Positions 37,009-45,920 of a DNA stretch of 64,000 nucleotides are shown piece by piece. The first letter of the stretch is position 1; every line of letters starts with the position of its first letter. Origin of the DNA: Solibacillus sp. FSL K6-1523 (GTDB lineage Bacteria; Bacillota; Bacilli; Bacillales_A; Planococcaceae); NCBI RefSeq assembly GCF_038005225.1, contig NZ_JBBOSU010000001.1, forward strand, positions 2,406,001 through 2,470,000. Direction: 5' to 3'. The notes below the pieces were generated by a model, which saw only the letters and a program-made list of their open reading frames with translations, made no database searches and was not told where the DNA came from. Made by a program: the position numbers and the translations under genes.

Positions 37009-38316
37009 TTACTTAATAAAGCCTAATAACTTTGGCAACCATAATGAAAGCTGCGGAATATAAGTAACGAGCAATAAAACAGCCACTGTTACAGCAAAGA
37101 ACGGCAATAAAGGTTTTATTACTTGTTCAATTTTCATTTTCGCTACACGTGCACCGACGAATAATACAGGTCCTACCGGTGGTGTAATTGTTCCAATACT
37201 TAAGTTAAATACAACCATGATTCCAAAATGAACAGGATCCATACCAAACTGCAAAACAATCGGCAGGAAAATAGGTGTAAAAATTAAAATCGCTGGTGTT
37301 GGGTCCATAAATGTTCCCACGATTAATAGCACAATGTTCATAATAATTAAGATTATGAACATGTTATCTGTAAACCCAAGTAGAGCATCGGCAATCAATT
37401 TTGGAATTCCTGTAAAGGCCATAACCCATGACATAATAGTAGAAACGCCAATTAGGAAGATAACAATGGCCGTTGTTCGCGTTGATTCTAATAAAATTCT
37501 TGGTAAATCTTTCACTTTAATCGTACGGTAAATAAATGATAATAATAGTGCATAGACGACTGCGATCGCTGAACCTTCTGTCGCTGTAAATGCGCCTTTA
37601 ACAATCCCACCAATTACGATAACAATTAGTAATAAACTTGGAATAGCATCAATAAATACTTTAACTGCTTGCTTTAATGTTACACGCTCATCAGATTTAT
37701 AACCTTTACGTTTTGCCATAATAAAGGCAACAATCATACAACCTAATCCCCACAAAATACCTGGTACATAACCCGCCATAAATAACGCAGCAATCGATGT
37801 CCCACCACTTACTAATGAGAACACGATTAATGTATTACTTGGTGGAATGAGCATCCCTGTTGGTGCAGATGCAATATTAACAGCTGCACTAAATGAGCGG
37901 TCATAGCCTTCTTTTTCTTGCAGTGGTGACATTGTTGAACCAACTGCGGCTGCCGCTGCAACTGCTGAGCCCGAAATCGAGCCGAACATCATATTGGCCA
38001 ATACATTTGTTTGCGCAAGTGAACCAGGCATTCTTCCCGCCAGTACTTTCGCACAATTTACTAAACGCATCGCAATCCCACCGTTATTCATAATAACTCC
38101 TGCTAGGATGAAAAATGGGATTGCTAATAACGTAAAGGAATTCATACCTGTGAACATACGTTGCGCAGATGTTTGAAGTGCATTTTCTGGTCCTAATATT
38201 GAAAACATGGCAAGAACCGAAGCAATACCAACACTGATACTAATCGGTGCACCAATAATTAGGAAAAATGCTACTCCTAAAAATAATATTAAAGCTGCTA
38301 TACCGGCAGTAGTCAT
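37009..38316 (-). CDS. TRAP transporter large membrane subunit (DctM)
   Basis: 435 residues from ATG 38316; an upstream in-frame ATG lies 2 nt from the GGAG site and is less likely. About 12 membrane helices with Gly/Pro-rich DctM landmarks (GNPASGSAVAAAAAVGS-like stretch, PPSNTLIVF, TPPVGPVLFVGARVAK). Forms the Na+-driven channel with the small subunit and the receptor encoded upstream. In the uronate locus it likely imports uronate or unsaturated uronide. Confidence 0.94.
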   Translation of the reverse strand: MTTAGIAALILFLGVAFFLIIGAPISISVGIASVLAMFSILGPENALQTSAQRMFTGMNSFTLLAIPFFILAGVIMNNGGIAMRLVNCAKVLAGRMPGSLAQTNVLANMMFGSISGSAVAAAAAVGSTMSPLQEKEGYDRSFSAAVNIASAPTGMLIPPSNTLIVFSLVSGGTSIAALFMAGYVPGILWGLGCMIVAFIMAKRKGYKSDERVTLKQAVKVFIDAIPSLLLIVIVIGGIVKGAFTATEGSAIAVVYALLLSFIYRTIKVKDLPRILLESTRTTAIVIFLIGVSTIMSWVMAFTGIPKLIADALLGFTDNMFIILIIMNIVLLIVGTFMDPTPAILIFTPIFLPIVLQFGMDPVHFGIMVVFNLSIGTITPPVGPVLFVGARVAKMKIEQVIKPLLPFFAVTVAVLLLVTYIPQLSLWLPKLLGFIK

Positions 38317-38344
38317 CTCACTCATACTCCTTTCCTAATCAAAA

Positions 38345-38830
38345 TTAAATGATTTCTAATGGTTTCTTCGTTTTGAAAATAACGTAAATATTGTATACAC
38401 AATAGAAAATAATGAAAGCTCCACTAATTGGCATCGCCGCATATAAATAGCCGACTGGCACTTTTAAGGCAGCAGACATTTGTGTCCACGCTATTTTCGT
38501 CGTTGTTAAACCACCCGATAGTAGGACGAGAGCTGAGAAGAGAATAATACTTATTTCAATGAAAACTTGCGTGACCATTTTCAATCTCTTTGGGAATAAA
38601 TCTTGGATAAATTCGATTCGCATATGTCCATTTTCACCAAATACAAACGCTGCGCCGAATAATACTAACCAAACAAAGCAATATTTCGCTAGCTCTTCAG
38701 AAAAGACGCTTGGATTATTCAATATAAAACGAGTAAATACTTGCCACGTCACAAGGACAACTAATGCGCCGAAAATTACGACGCATATAGTTGATAAAAT
38801 TTTATCTAATATTTTTTTAATTGCTTCCAT
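38345..38830 (-). CDS. TRAP transporter small membrane subunit (DctQ)
   Basis: 161 residues, four membrane helices; signature WQVFTRFILNNPSVFSEELA and the acidic/aromatic turn FGENGHMRIEF. Lies 19 nt before dctM and 16 nt after the receptor gene; part of one P-Q-M cassette. Confidence 0.92.
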   Translation of the reverse strand: MEAIKKILDKILSTICVVIFGALVVLVTWQVFTRFILNNPSVFSEELAKYCFVWLVLFGAAFVFGENGHMRIEFIQDLFPKRLKMVTQVFIEISIILFSALVLLSGGLTTTKIAWTQMSAALKVPVGYLYAAMPISGAFIIFYCVYNIYVIFKTKKPLEII

Positions 38831-38846
38831 TTAATAATCACCGCCA

Positions 38847-39887
38847 TTATTTTGCTGCTGAGCGAACTTTTTCATATAATGCTTTTGCATTATCTGAAGA
38901 AAGTTTTGCTTCAATAACAGGTTTCGTAGCTTCGCGGAATATGTTTGTATCGACATCATTGAAGATTGCGCCTGCTGCTTCTGCATCAGCCGTTGCTTTT
39001 TTAACATCTTCATCCCACATTTTAACTTCTTGTTCGATCGCTACTTGTAATTCTTCTTGGAAAATTTCTTGATGTTCTTTTGACATACCATCAAATAACT
39101 TCGAGTTAATTAGTAAATAGTCCGGGAACATTAAATGTTTTGTATAAGAATAGTAAGGTGAAATTTCAGAATGCTTTAAATCTGAGAAAATTAGTTCGTT
39201 ATTTTCTCCTCCATCAATGACACCTGATTGAATAGCTGTATACACTTCACCTTGACCCATTGGCGTACCTACTCCACCCATAAGATCCATCATTTGAATA
39301 TTCGTATCTGACTCAATAATACGAATCTTCATTCCTTTTAAATCTTCTGGTGTGTTAATTGGTTTTTTACTGTTATATACATTACGTACGCCCGAGTGGA
39401 ATGCCCCAGCTACAAATAATCCTTGATCTTTTAATGAAGCATATAAATCACCAACAATTTCTTGATCATTTAACACAGACATTTGATGCTGCGCCGATTC
39501 GAACACATATGGTAAGTTAAATACGGCAAAATCTTCATTAAAGTTTTCTAATAAACCACCTGCAACAATTGACATGGCAATTGTACCTGTTTGTGCTAAC
39601 TCAATTGTTTCACGTTGCGCACCTAATAGTTCATTCGGGAACATTTCGATTTCATATGCGCCACCTGTACGCTCTTTTAATTTTTCACCAAATTCCACCA
39701 TTGCCTTATACTGTGGATGTGTTTCAGGTTGGTTAAACGCTACTTTTAATACTTGTGCTTTTACATCAGTCCCTGCATCACCTTTTGCACCTGATGTCGG
39801 TGATTCCTCACCACCACAAGCGGCTAAAGCCATTATCATTAATAAAAATAAACCTAGCATCGCAAACTTTTTAATTGAAAGTCTCAT
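38847..39887 (-). CDS. TRAP transporter solute receptor (DctP), lipoprotein
   Basis: 346 residues. Lipobox LAAC with Cys24, so tethered outside the membrane. The DctP fold shows in EMFPNELLGAQRETIELAQTG, NLPYVFES, and the conserved Arg of the carboxylate pocket in GMKIRIIES. Sequence is of the uronate-binding-like group (UehA/uronate type), which is consistent with the neighbouring enzymes; ligand is inferred. Confidence 0.93.
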   Translation of the reverse strand: MRLSIKKFAMLGLFLLMIMALAACGGEESPTSGAKGDAGTDVKAQVLKVAFNQPETHPQYKAMVEFGEKLKERTGGAYEIEMFPNELLGAQRETIELAQTGTIAMSIVAGGLLENFNEDFAVFNLPYVFESAQHQMSVLNDQEIVGDLYASLKDQGLFVAGAFHSGVRNVYNSKKPINTPEDLKGMKIRIIESDTNIQMMDLMGGVGTPMGQGEVYTAIQSGVIDGGENNELIFSDLKHSEISPYYSYTKHLMFPDYLLINSKLFDGMSKEHQEIFQEELQVAIEQEVKMWDEDVKKATADAEAAGAIFNDVDTNIFREATKPVIEAKLSSDNAKALYEKVRSAAK

Positions 39888-39903
39888 TTCTTATCCCCCT
39901 TAA

Positions 39904-40866
39904 TTAGTTGTTTAATTTATTCACAGGATAGTGTAAGGTTTGTCCTTGCACGTATCTCACTGCTTCCTCTGCCACTTTACGTTTTAATTCTTGCGCGGCT
40001 TGTTCTGAATACCAAGCCATATGAGGTGTACAAATAAATTGATCTAATGTTAATAATGGTGAAGCTTTGTCAATCGGCTCTTTCACCGCTACATCCAGTG
40101 CCGCACCTGCAATCTCTTTCGTAACAAGTGCATTATAAAGTGCCTCTTCATCTATGATTCCACCTCTAGAAACATTGATTACATATGCACTATTTTTCAT
40201 TTTAGTAAACACGGATTTATTAAATAGATTCATCGCTTGATCTGAAGGACAATGGATGGAAATAACATCTGACTGTTCAACTAGTTCATCAAATGATACA
40301 AACTCGATAAACGAGTATTCATCCGTTTGCATTTTCTTTTCGGCAGATGTATCAAAGGCAATTATTTTCATACCAAGCGCCTTTACTTTAAGTGCAAAAG
40401 CTGAACCAATTCGCCCAACGCCAACAATACCTACTGTTTGTTCACTATGACGATAAATTGGGACACTCGCTTGATAATCCCAATTTCCGTCTTTTACGAG
40501 CTTATCCATTAACGGGATTTTTCTTGTCAAAGCCAATGTCATTGCAAGTGCATGATCGGCCACCTCTTGTGTACCATAATCCGGAACGTTGCAAACTTGT
40601 ACACCATATTTCGTTGCGGCGTCTAAATCAATATTATTGACCCCCACACCATAACGGATAATTACTTTCAAGTTTGGTAGTGAAGATAGCACTTCTTCGT
40701 TAAATGGTGCGTACTGATTTATTACCACCGTTGCTTGCTGGCAATTTTTGATTAAATCTGCTGCTGTTTTATTTTGTTGTAATTCAAAATCGATATTAAA
40801 ATCTTTGAAAATAGCAGTTTCAATTTGAATATCTGAATGATCACAATCCGTAATGATGACTTTCAT
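39904..40866 (-). CDS. D-2-hydroxyacid dehydrogenase (C-terminal-binding-protein-like)
   Basis: 320 residues. NAD loop VGIVGVGRIGSAF, catalytic Arg in NVSRGGIIDEEAL, Glu in VKEPID, His in CTPHMAWYS. Reduces 2-keto acids or oxidises D-hydroxyacids; in this operon it may deal with a keto-sugar acid or glyoxylate-like by-product. 31 nt after kduI. Confidence 0.9.
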   Translation of the reverse strand: MKVIITDCDHSDIQIETAIFKDFNIDFELQQNKTAADLIKNCQQATVVINQYAPFNEEVLSSLPNLKVIIRYGVGVNNIDLDAATKYGVQVCNVPDYGTQEVADHALAMTLALTRKIPLMDKLVKDGNWDYQASVPIYRHSEQTVGIVGVGRIGSAFALKVKALGMKIIAFDTSAEKKMQTDEYSFIEFVSFDELVEQSDVISIHCPSDQAMNLFNKSVFTKMKNSAYVINVSRGGIIDEEALYNALVTKEIAGAALDVAVKEPIDKASPLLTLDQFICTPHMAWYSEQAAQELKRKVAEEAVRYVQGQTLHYPVNKLNN

Positions 40867-40896
40867 GAAATTCCCCCTAAGATGTTCGTGTTTCGA

Positions 40897-41727
40897 TTAT
40901 TTCAAATCTTGCATCGCGACATGATCCATATCATCGAAATCTAAGTTTTCTCCACACATTCCCCATATGAATGTATATTGTTTCGTCCCAATTCCTGAAT
41001 GGATAGACCAGCTTGGTGATAGTACTGCTTGTTCATTTGCCATTACGATATGGCGCGTTTCCTGTGGTTGACCCATTAAATGAAATACACGTGTATCCTC
41101 TTCCATATTAAAGTAGAAATAAACTTCCATACGGCGTTCATGTGTATGACATGGCATTGTGTTCCAGCCACTACCTTCTTCAAGTACCGTCATTCCCATA
41201 CTTAACTGACAAGTATCCAGTACATCTGGATGAATGTATTGGTTGATTACTCGTTTGTTCATATTTTCATCCGTACCCATTGGACGTTGAATCGCTTTTT
41301 CCAAATCAATTTTTGTCGTTGGGTATGTTTTATGTGCTGGACAACAATTCACATAAAATTTTGCAGGATTCTCGCTATCTACTGATTCAAAGCTTAAATC
41401 TTGTGTCCCACGCCCAATATAAAGTGCCTCTTTATTGCCTACCTCAAAAGCAGTTCCGTCACAATGAATACGGCCAGGTCCACCAATATTAATGACACCC
41501 ATTTCGCGACGTTCTAAAAAGTATTGTGCTGCAAGTTCTTTCCCTGCATCAAGTGTTACTTGTCTATCAATCGGTTGAATCCCACCATAAATGATTCTAT
41601 CTACATGGCTATAACTAAAAGTAGCTTCGTTTGGAACAAATACCTTTTCCATCAAAAACTGTTCGCGCAGTTTATCCGTTGTATAGTTTTTTACATCTTC
41701 TGGATGGTGTGCATAAATAATTTTCAT
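40897..41727 (-). CDS. kduI: 5-dehydro-4-deoxy-D-glucuronate isomerase
   Basis: 276 residues, same size as E. coli KduI. Isomerises 5-keto-4-deoxyuronate (DKI) to DKII. The cupin zinc site is visible as [16 protein letters not shown] with a later SIHSGIGT; N-terminal [19 protein letters not shown] and [10 protein letters not shown] are typical. First gene of the operon, with a promoter and operator candidate upstream. Confidence 0.96.
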   Translation of the reverse strand: MKIIYAHHPEDVKNYTTDKLREQFLMEKVFVPNEATFSYSHVDRIIYGGIQPIDRQVTLDAGKELAAQYFLERREMGVINIGGPGRIHCDGTAFEVGNKEALYIGRGTQDLSFESVDSENPAKFYVNCCPAHKTYPTTKIDLEKAIQRPMGTDENMNKRVINQYIHPDVLDTCQLSMGMTVLEEGSGWNTMPCHTHERRMEVYFYFNMEEDTRVFHLMGQPQETRHIVMANEQAVLSPSWSIHSGIGTKQYTFIWGMCGENLDFDDMDHVAMQDLK

Positions 41728-41767
41728 GTTAATTCCCCCTTGTTAAGTAAACGCTGTCATTTAATTC

Positions 41768-41833
41768 AGTTCCACATTGTAGAACTCAGTTCCATTAGTT
41801 ATAATTATATATATAGATTAATCAGAATATCAA
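41768..41833 (-). promoter_or_regulatory. kduI promoter with KdgR-type operator
   Basis: Minus strand: -35 TTGATA (41828-41833), 18-nt spacer, -10 TATAAT (41804-41809). Just downstream a palindrome AGTTC-cacattgta-GAACT (41768-41786) plus a third half-site AGTTCC (41788-41793). The position suits repression by the divergently encoded IclR protein. Confidence 0.6.
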
Positions 41834-41959
41834 GAACAAAATAATTTTTCTGAAATCTTATTTGCGATTGTATGATTTTTTGATATTCTTTTTCAAATAG
41901 CTTTATTTTGAAATATCATCCATAATGGAAATGGAAATTATTGAACGGAGTTGAGATTT

Positions 41960-42721
41960 ATGGCAATCGTACAATCCATCGAACGTGCTTTTGTAATACT
42001 GGAGCAATTATCTGAACATCCAAATGGCATGCAAATTACGAAACTCGCAGGTAATACAGGCTTGTCTAAAAGTACCGTGCACCGCCTATTAGCGACTCTT
42101 ATTGAATTGCAATACGTTATTCAGGATGAAGAGACCGAACGATACAAACTGAGTTATCGCGCACTGTATTTATCAAGGAATATTTTAAGTAATTCAAGTT
42201 TGATTACCATCGCAAAACCTATATTGCAAAAACTTGTTGAGGAAATTAATGAAACAATCCATCTATGCATCGAGGAAAAAGAAGAAGTCGTGTATATTGA
42301 AAAAATAGAAAGCAATCAAACAATTCGCATGTATTCTCGCATCGGTAGTCGTGCCCCAATGTACTGTACCGGTGTTGGAAAAATGATGCTCTCTGATAAA
42401 AGCGATTCAGAACTAACTAACATCGCCAATCGAATTCATTATACTAAGAAGACAAATAACACCATTTTAAATACTGAGGATTTAATGTTGGAGATCAACA
42501 CTATTCGCAAGCAAGGTTTTGCACTTGATAACATTGAAAACGAAGAAGGCATTCGATGTATTGCAGCCCCTATTTATGATTTTTCAGGTAAAATCATCGC
42601 AAGTTTTAGCATTTCCGGTCCAAGTAGTCGCATAACATTAGAACGAATTGACAATGATTTGGCTGAGAAAATATTAGCAACTGCTAAAATCATTTCCTTG
42701 CAGCTTGGTTACACAAACTAA
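41960..42721 (+). CDS. kdgR: IclR-family regulator, KdgR-like
   Basis: 253 residues from ATG 41960 (GGAG upstream). N-terminal winged helix IVQSIERAFVILEQLSEHPN and SKSTVHRLLATLI; C-terminal GAF-like effector domain with SRIGSRAPMYCTGVGKMML and the GIRCIAAPI motif. Divergent from the uronate operon, so the probable repressor released by KDG or a ketodeoxyuronate; symbol given by context. Confidence 0.88.
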   Translation: MAIVQSIERAFVILEQLSEHPNGMQITKLAGNTGLSKSTVHRLLATLIELQYVIQDEETERYKLSYRALYLSRNILSNSSLITIAKPILQKLVEEINETIHLCIEEKEEVVYIEKIESNQTIRMYSRIGSRAPMYCTGVGKMMLSDKSDSELTNIANRIHYTKKTNNTILNTEDLMLEINTIRKQGFALDNIENEEGIRCIAAPIYDFSGKIIASFSISGPSSRITLERIDNDLAEKILATAKIISLQLGYTN

Positions 42722-42774
42722 AAAACGTCTAAAAGTATGAGTTATGATCATGCTTTTAGACGTTTTATTTTATA
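42722..42774 (+). terminator. Terminator of the IclR gene
   Basis: AAAACGTCTAAAAG pairs with CTTTTAGACGTTTT, then TATTTTAT. Confidence 0.8.
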
Positions 42775-42792
42775 GGTAAATTGTTGATGGAT

Positions 42793-42966
42793 TCACTTTA
42801 AATTATTAACCTGCACCTGCACTATTAATTGCTTGTAAGCCTGATTTTCATTAGCCGATGAACCGTCACCTGTAATTTCTCTCTCAGAGGTGCTAGACGA
42901 GCTAATTTCGAAATATTTGTACTTTGTTTTGCCTTGGATTGAAAAACTTCCAGAATAAAGACTTCC
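42793..42966 (-). pseudogene. C-terminal gene fragment, family unknown
   Basis: A 57-codon frame starting right after a TAA, with no start codon or ribosome site. It reads GSFSIQGKTKYKYFEISSSS with a Ser/Thr-rich acidic centre and ends VQVQVNNLK. Looks like the end of an exported protein whose front part is gone. Confidence 0.4.
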
Positions 42967-42978
42967 TTAGAAAAGCAT

Positions 42979-43407
42979 TTATTTTTCACTTGTTAGTTTA
43001 CCGAGTATCCGTTTAAATTCACTTAATTCTTCTGCTGTTACCCTACTGCAAATTTCTTCATTAATTTTTTTATATATAACTAATACTTCGTCGTATGTTG
43101 CCTCTCCCTGTGCTGTTATAAACACATTGAAAGCGCGGCGATTATTCGGATCACGAACACGCTGTATAAACCCTTTTTTCTCCAAGTTATCTGCCATTCT
43201 TGTAATATTAGCCTTATCTTTCTTTAACCTTTCCCCTATTTCATGTTGCGTAAGCCCATTCTCTCGTTTTAAAACCGCTAATATGAGGCTTTGTTCAGGT
43301 GCCAAATTAAAAGGTGCAAATTGTTTTTTAACAGCGCTATTAAGAACTGTACCTGAATGATTGATTAAATAGCTTATGTATTTTTCGATTCCTTTCAAAT
43401 TACCCAC
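42979..43407 (-). CDS. MarR-family regulator
   Basis: 142 residues. Winged helix with NGLTQHEIGERLKKDKANITR and the wing RVRDPNNRRAFNVFIT. Divergent from the alcohol dehydrogenase gene; a long inverted repeat sits between them. Likely represses both until a phenolic or fatty compound binds. Confidence 0.9.
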   Translation of the reverse strand: MGNLKGIEKYISYLINHSGTVLNSAVKKQFAPFNLAPEQSLILAVLKRENGLTQHEIGERLKKDKANITRMADNLEKKGFIQRVRDPNNRRAFNVFITAQGEATYDEVLVIYKKINEEICSRVTAEELSEFKRILGKLTSEK

Positions 43408-43504
43408 CTCTTTTTGTAATTATCTGAATTATTAAACTAGACAGACAACTGCTACTAGAATATAATTATCTCATACTTATTGAATGGATGGATAGAATAG
43501 TGTT

Positions 43505-43551
43505 TATAATTTCGCGTACAATAGTTGCTACACAAACAATTGTTACGCGAA
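43505..43551 (+). promoter_or_regulatory. Probable MarR operator next to a -10 box
   Basis: TATAAT (43505-43510) is followed at once by the inverted repeat TTCGCGTA (43511-43518) ... TACGCGAA (43544-43551), with inner CAATAGTTG/CAATTGTT. A TTGAAT box lies 19 nt before the -10. A regulator bound here would block the dehydrogenase promoter. The 5' leader to the start codon is about 160 nt. Confidence 0.55.
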
Positions 43552-43677
43552 CTATTTTAATTTTACTTTGAACTTCCTAATAGAAGAGTTATGCTCACTA
43601 TGAAAAAAGTAAGTTCCATCAATTTCAGCAGTATGTTAACAAGCTCAGTTTACTATTACTATTAAGGGGGAATTTTG

Positions 43678-44802
43678 ATGAACGTAAAAGCCGCTGTTGT
43701 CTATGCACCTGGAGATGAGTATGAATTAAGTAATTTGAAATTAGCTGAATTGCAACCAGATGAGGTTCTTGTAAAAATTGTTGCATCTGGTATGTGTATG
43801 TCTGATGAGACGATTAGAAAAGGTCAAACAAGCGTTGCATTCCCTGTTGTACTTGGCCATGAGGGGGCTGGTATTATAGAACAAGTGGGGAATGCTGTCA
43901 AAAAGTTCAAAGTAGGCGATCAAGTTGCGATGTCTTATGCATATTGTGGGAATTGCCCGAGCTGTCAAACTGGACATCCAGCAGTCTGTAATGATTGGAT
44001 GAAATTAAATTTCTTAGGTGTACGTGATGATGGAAGCCATACATTCTATACAGAGGACGATGCACCTGTAAAAAACTTTTACGGACATTCTTCCTTTGCC
44101 ACACATACATTAGTGCATGAAAATAACCTAACTAAAGTTGATGCAGATGTGGACTTGCGCTTAGTCGGTCCATTAGGCTGTGGCTTCTTAACGGGTAGCG
44201 GCACAGTAATCAACGGACTAAAGCCAAAAGTAGGCTCTTCTATTGCTGTTTTTGGTACAGGTGCTGTCGGTTTAGCAGCAATGATGGCAGCTAAACTAGA
44301 AGGCTGTTCAACAATCATCGCCGTCGATATCCATGACAGCCGACTAGAAATCGCTAAAAGCCTCGGTGCAACACATACAATTAATAGCCAAGTAGAAGAT
44401 CCGATTGCAAAAATAGCTGAAATTACAGCAAATCAAGGGGTCAATTATGCGGTTGATACTACAGGAGTAGCACCTGTCATAAAAAGTGCTTTAGCTTCTT
44501 TAGCAAGAGGTGGAGTTATTGCACCAATCGCCGTATCGACAAATAAGACCGAGCTCAACATCACATCTGAACTTATGTTAGGAAGCAAAAGCATAATTGG
44601 AGTTGTCATGGGTGATAGCGTGCCACAACTTTCTATACCACAATTAGTGAAGTTTTATAAAGAGGGCCGCTTCCCATTTGATCAGCTTGTCAAATTTTAT
44701 CCGTTTGAGGACATCAACCAAGCTGCTAAAGATTCAACTAGCGGCTCTGTCATTAAACCAATTCTCATTATGGATGAATCCTATACAGCTCCAGGTAACT
44801 AA
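43678..44802 (+). CDS. Zinc-dependent alcohol dehydrogenase (aryl/benzyl-alcohol type)
   Basis: 374 residues from ATG 43678, GGGGG 7 nt upstream. Catalytic zinc residues Cys in ASGMCMSDE and His in VLGHEGAG; structural cysteines in YCGNCPSCQTGHPAVC; cofactor loop VFGTGAVGLAAM and NAD-specific Asp in IIAVDIHDSR. Resembles class-III/benzyl-alcohol dehydrogenases; could oxidise the alcohol made by the alkylsulfatase homologue. MarR-regulated by context. Confidence 0.92.
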   Translation: MNVKAAVVYAPGDEYELSNLKLAELQPDEVLVKIVASGMCMSDETIRKGQTSVAFPVVLGHEGAGIIEQVGNAVKKFKVGDQVAMSYAYCGNCPSCQTGHPAVCNDWMKLNFLGVRDDGSHTFYTEDDAPVKNFYGHSSFATHTLVHENNLTKVDADVDLRLVGPLGCGFLTGSGTVINGLKPKVGSSIAVFGTGAVGLAAMMAAKLEGCSTIIAVDIHDSRLEIAKSLGATHTINSQVEDPIAKIAEITANQGVNYAVDTTGVAPVIKSALASLARGGVIAPIAVSTNKTELNITSELMLGSKSIIGVVMGDSVPQLSIPQLVKFYKEGRFPFDQLVKFYPFEDINQAAKDSTSGSVIKPILIMDESYTAPGN

Positions 44803-44830
44803 CAAAACTATTTAGCTGCTTAAATACGAT

Positions 44831-44876
44831 AAAAAAAAGGAGACGCCCATATTCCTTGGACATCTCCTTTTTTTTA
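44831..44876. terminator. Bidirectional terminator
   Basis: AAAAAAAGGAGACG... CATCTCCTTTTTTT; placed between the convergent dehydrogenase and nitronate monooxygenase genes. Confidence 0.8.
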
Positions 44877-44913
44877 TCCTTTACTAAGGTAGTTTATCTT
44901 CCCTACTTCCTTC

Positions 44914-45834
44914 CTACAATTTCACTTCAACCTTTTTAAGGCTCTCCAATGCTGCGCTATATTCTTGAATTAATAAGTCAACAATTTCCTTTGTTGTTTC
45001 ACGTTTCGTAATACTCGTTACCCCTTGCCCTGCAGACCAAATATCTTTAAAGGCTTTTACACCGTTCAAATGAGATAAGTCTATCTTATCCTTTGGTTGT
45101 AGTGTAGCCGGATCCAGTCCTGCTTTCACGATACTTGGTAAGAGATAGTTTGCATGGACACCGCTAAATGAATTTGTATATAAAATATCTTCAATTGTCG
45201 ATTCAATGACCATTTGTTTGAAATCTTCTTGTGCATTACTTTCTTTAGCCGCTAAAAAACGAGTACCAATATAGGCATAATCCGCACCCATTAGCTGTGC
45301 AGCTGCAACATCTGCACCCGTTGAAATGGCTCCTGATAAAATAATTTTACCTTTGTAAAAACTCTTCACTGCTGTAATGAACGCGAACGGGTTCAATGTC
45401 CCACCGTGCCCCCCTGCTCCAGCACATACTAAAATTAAGCCGTCTACTCCCGCTTGCGCTGCTTTTTTCGCATGCTTTACATGTGCCACATCCGAATAAA
45501 CAAGCCCTCCGTATGCATGAACGATGTCAATCACTTCACCAGGATGTCCAAGTGAAGTAATGACAATTGGTGGTTCGTATTTCCGAATTAATTCTAGATC
45601 CACATCATAACGTTTATTGTTTGTTTTATGACAAATAAAATTCACTGCCCAAGGAATATCTTTATCCAATCCATTTTTCACTTCTATAAGCCACTGCGCA
45701 CAAATTTCGGCAGTACGAGCATTTAATAATGGAAAAGAGCCGATTACACCTGCTTTTCCAGCTTCAATTACCATTTCTGTCGTAGATACTAAAAACATTG
45801 GCGAAACAATTACAGGAATTTTACTCATTTTCAA
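44914..45834 (-). CDS. Nitronate monooxygenase-family flavoprotein
   Basis: 306 residues. FMN TIM barrel: N-terminal PVIVSPMFLVSTTEMVIEAG, VCAGAGGHGGTLNP (flavin/catalytic loop), ILSGAISTGADVAAAQLMGADYAYIGTRFLA (phosphate site). Oxidises propionate-3-nitronate or nitroalkanes, or acts as an enoyl-reductase-like protein. It lies at the end of the acyl-CoA run. Confidence 0.88.
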   Translation of the reverse strand: MKMSKIPVIVSPMFLVSTTEMVIEAGKAGVIGSFPLLNARTAEICAQWLIEVKNGLDKDIPWAVNFICHKTNNKRYDVDLELIRKYEPPIVITSLGHPGEVIDIVHAYGGLVYSDVAHVKHAKKAAQAGVDGLILVCAGAGGHGGTLNPFAFITAVKSFYKGKIILSGAISTGADVAAAQLMGADYAYIGTRFLAAKESNAQEDFKQMVIESTIEDILYTNSFSGVHANYLLPSIVKAGLDPATLQPKDKIDLSHLNGVKAFKDIWSAGQGVTSITKRETTKEIVDLLIQEYSAALESLKKVEVKL

Positions 45835-45920
45835 TCACCCTCACATTTCCTTGTCTGCTGACAATCATATTATTTTTAAAAAGAAGGGTTCAACAAATCA
45901 TCAGTTGATTCCCTATACTT

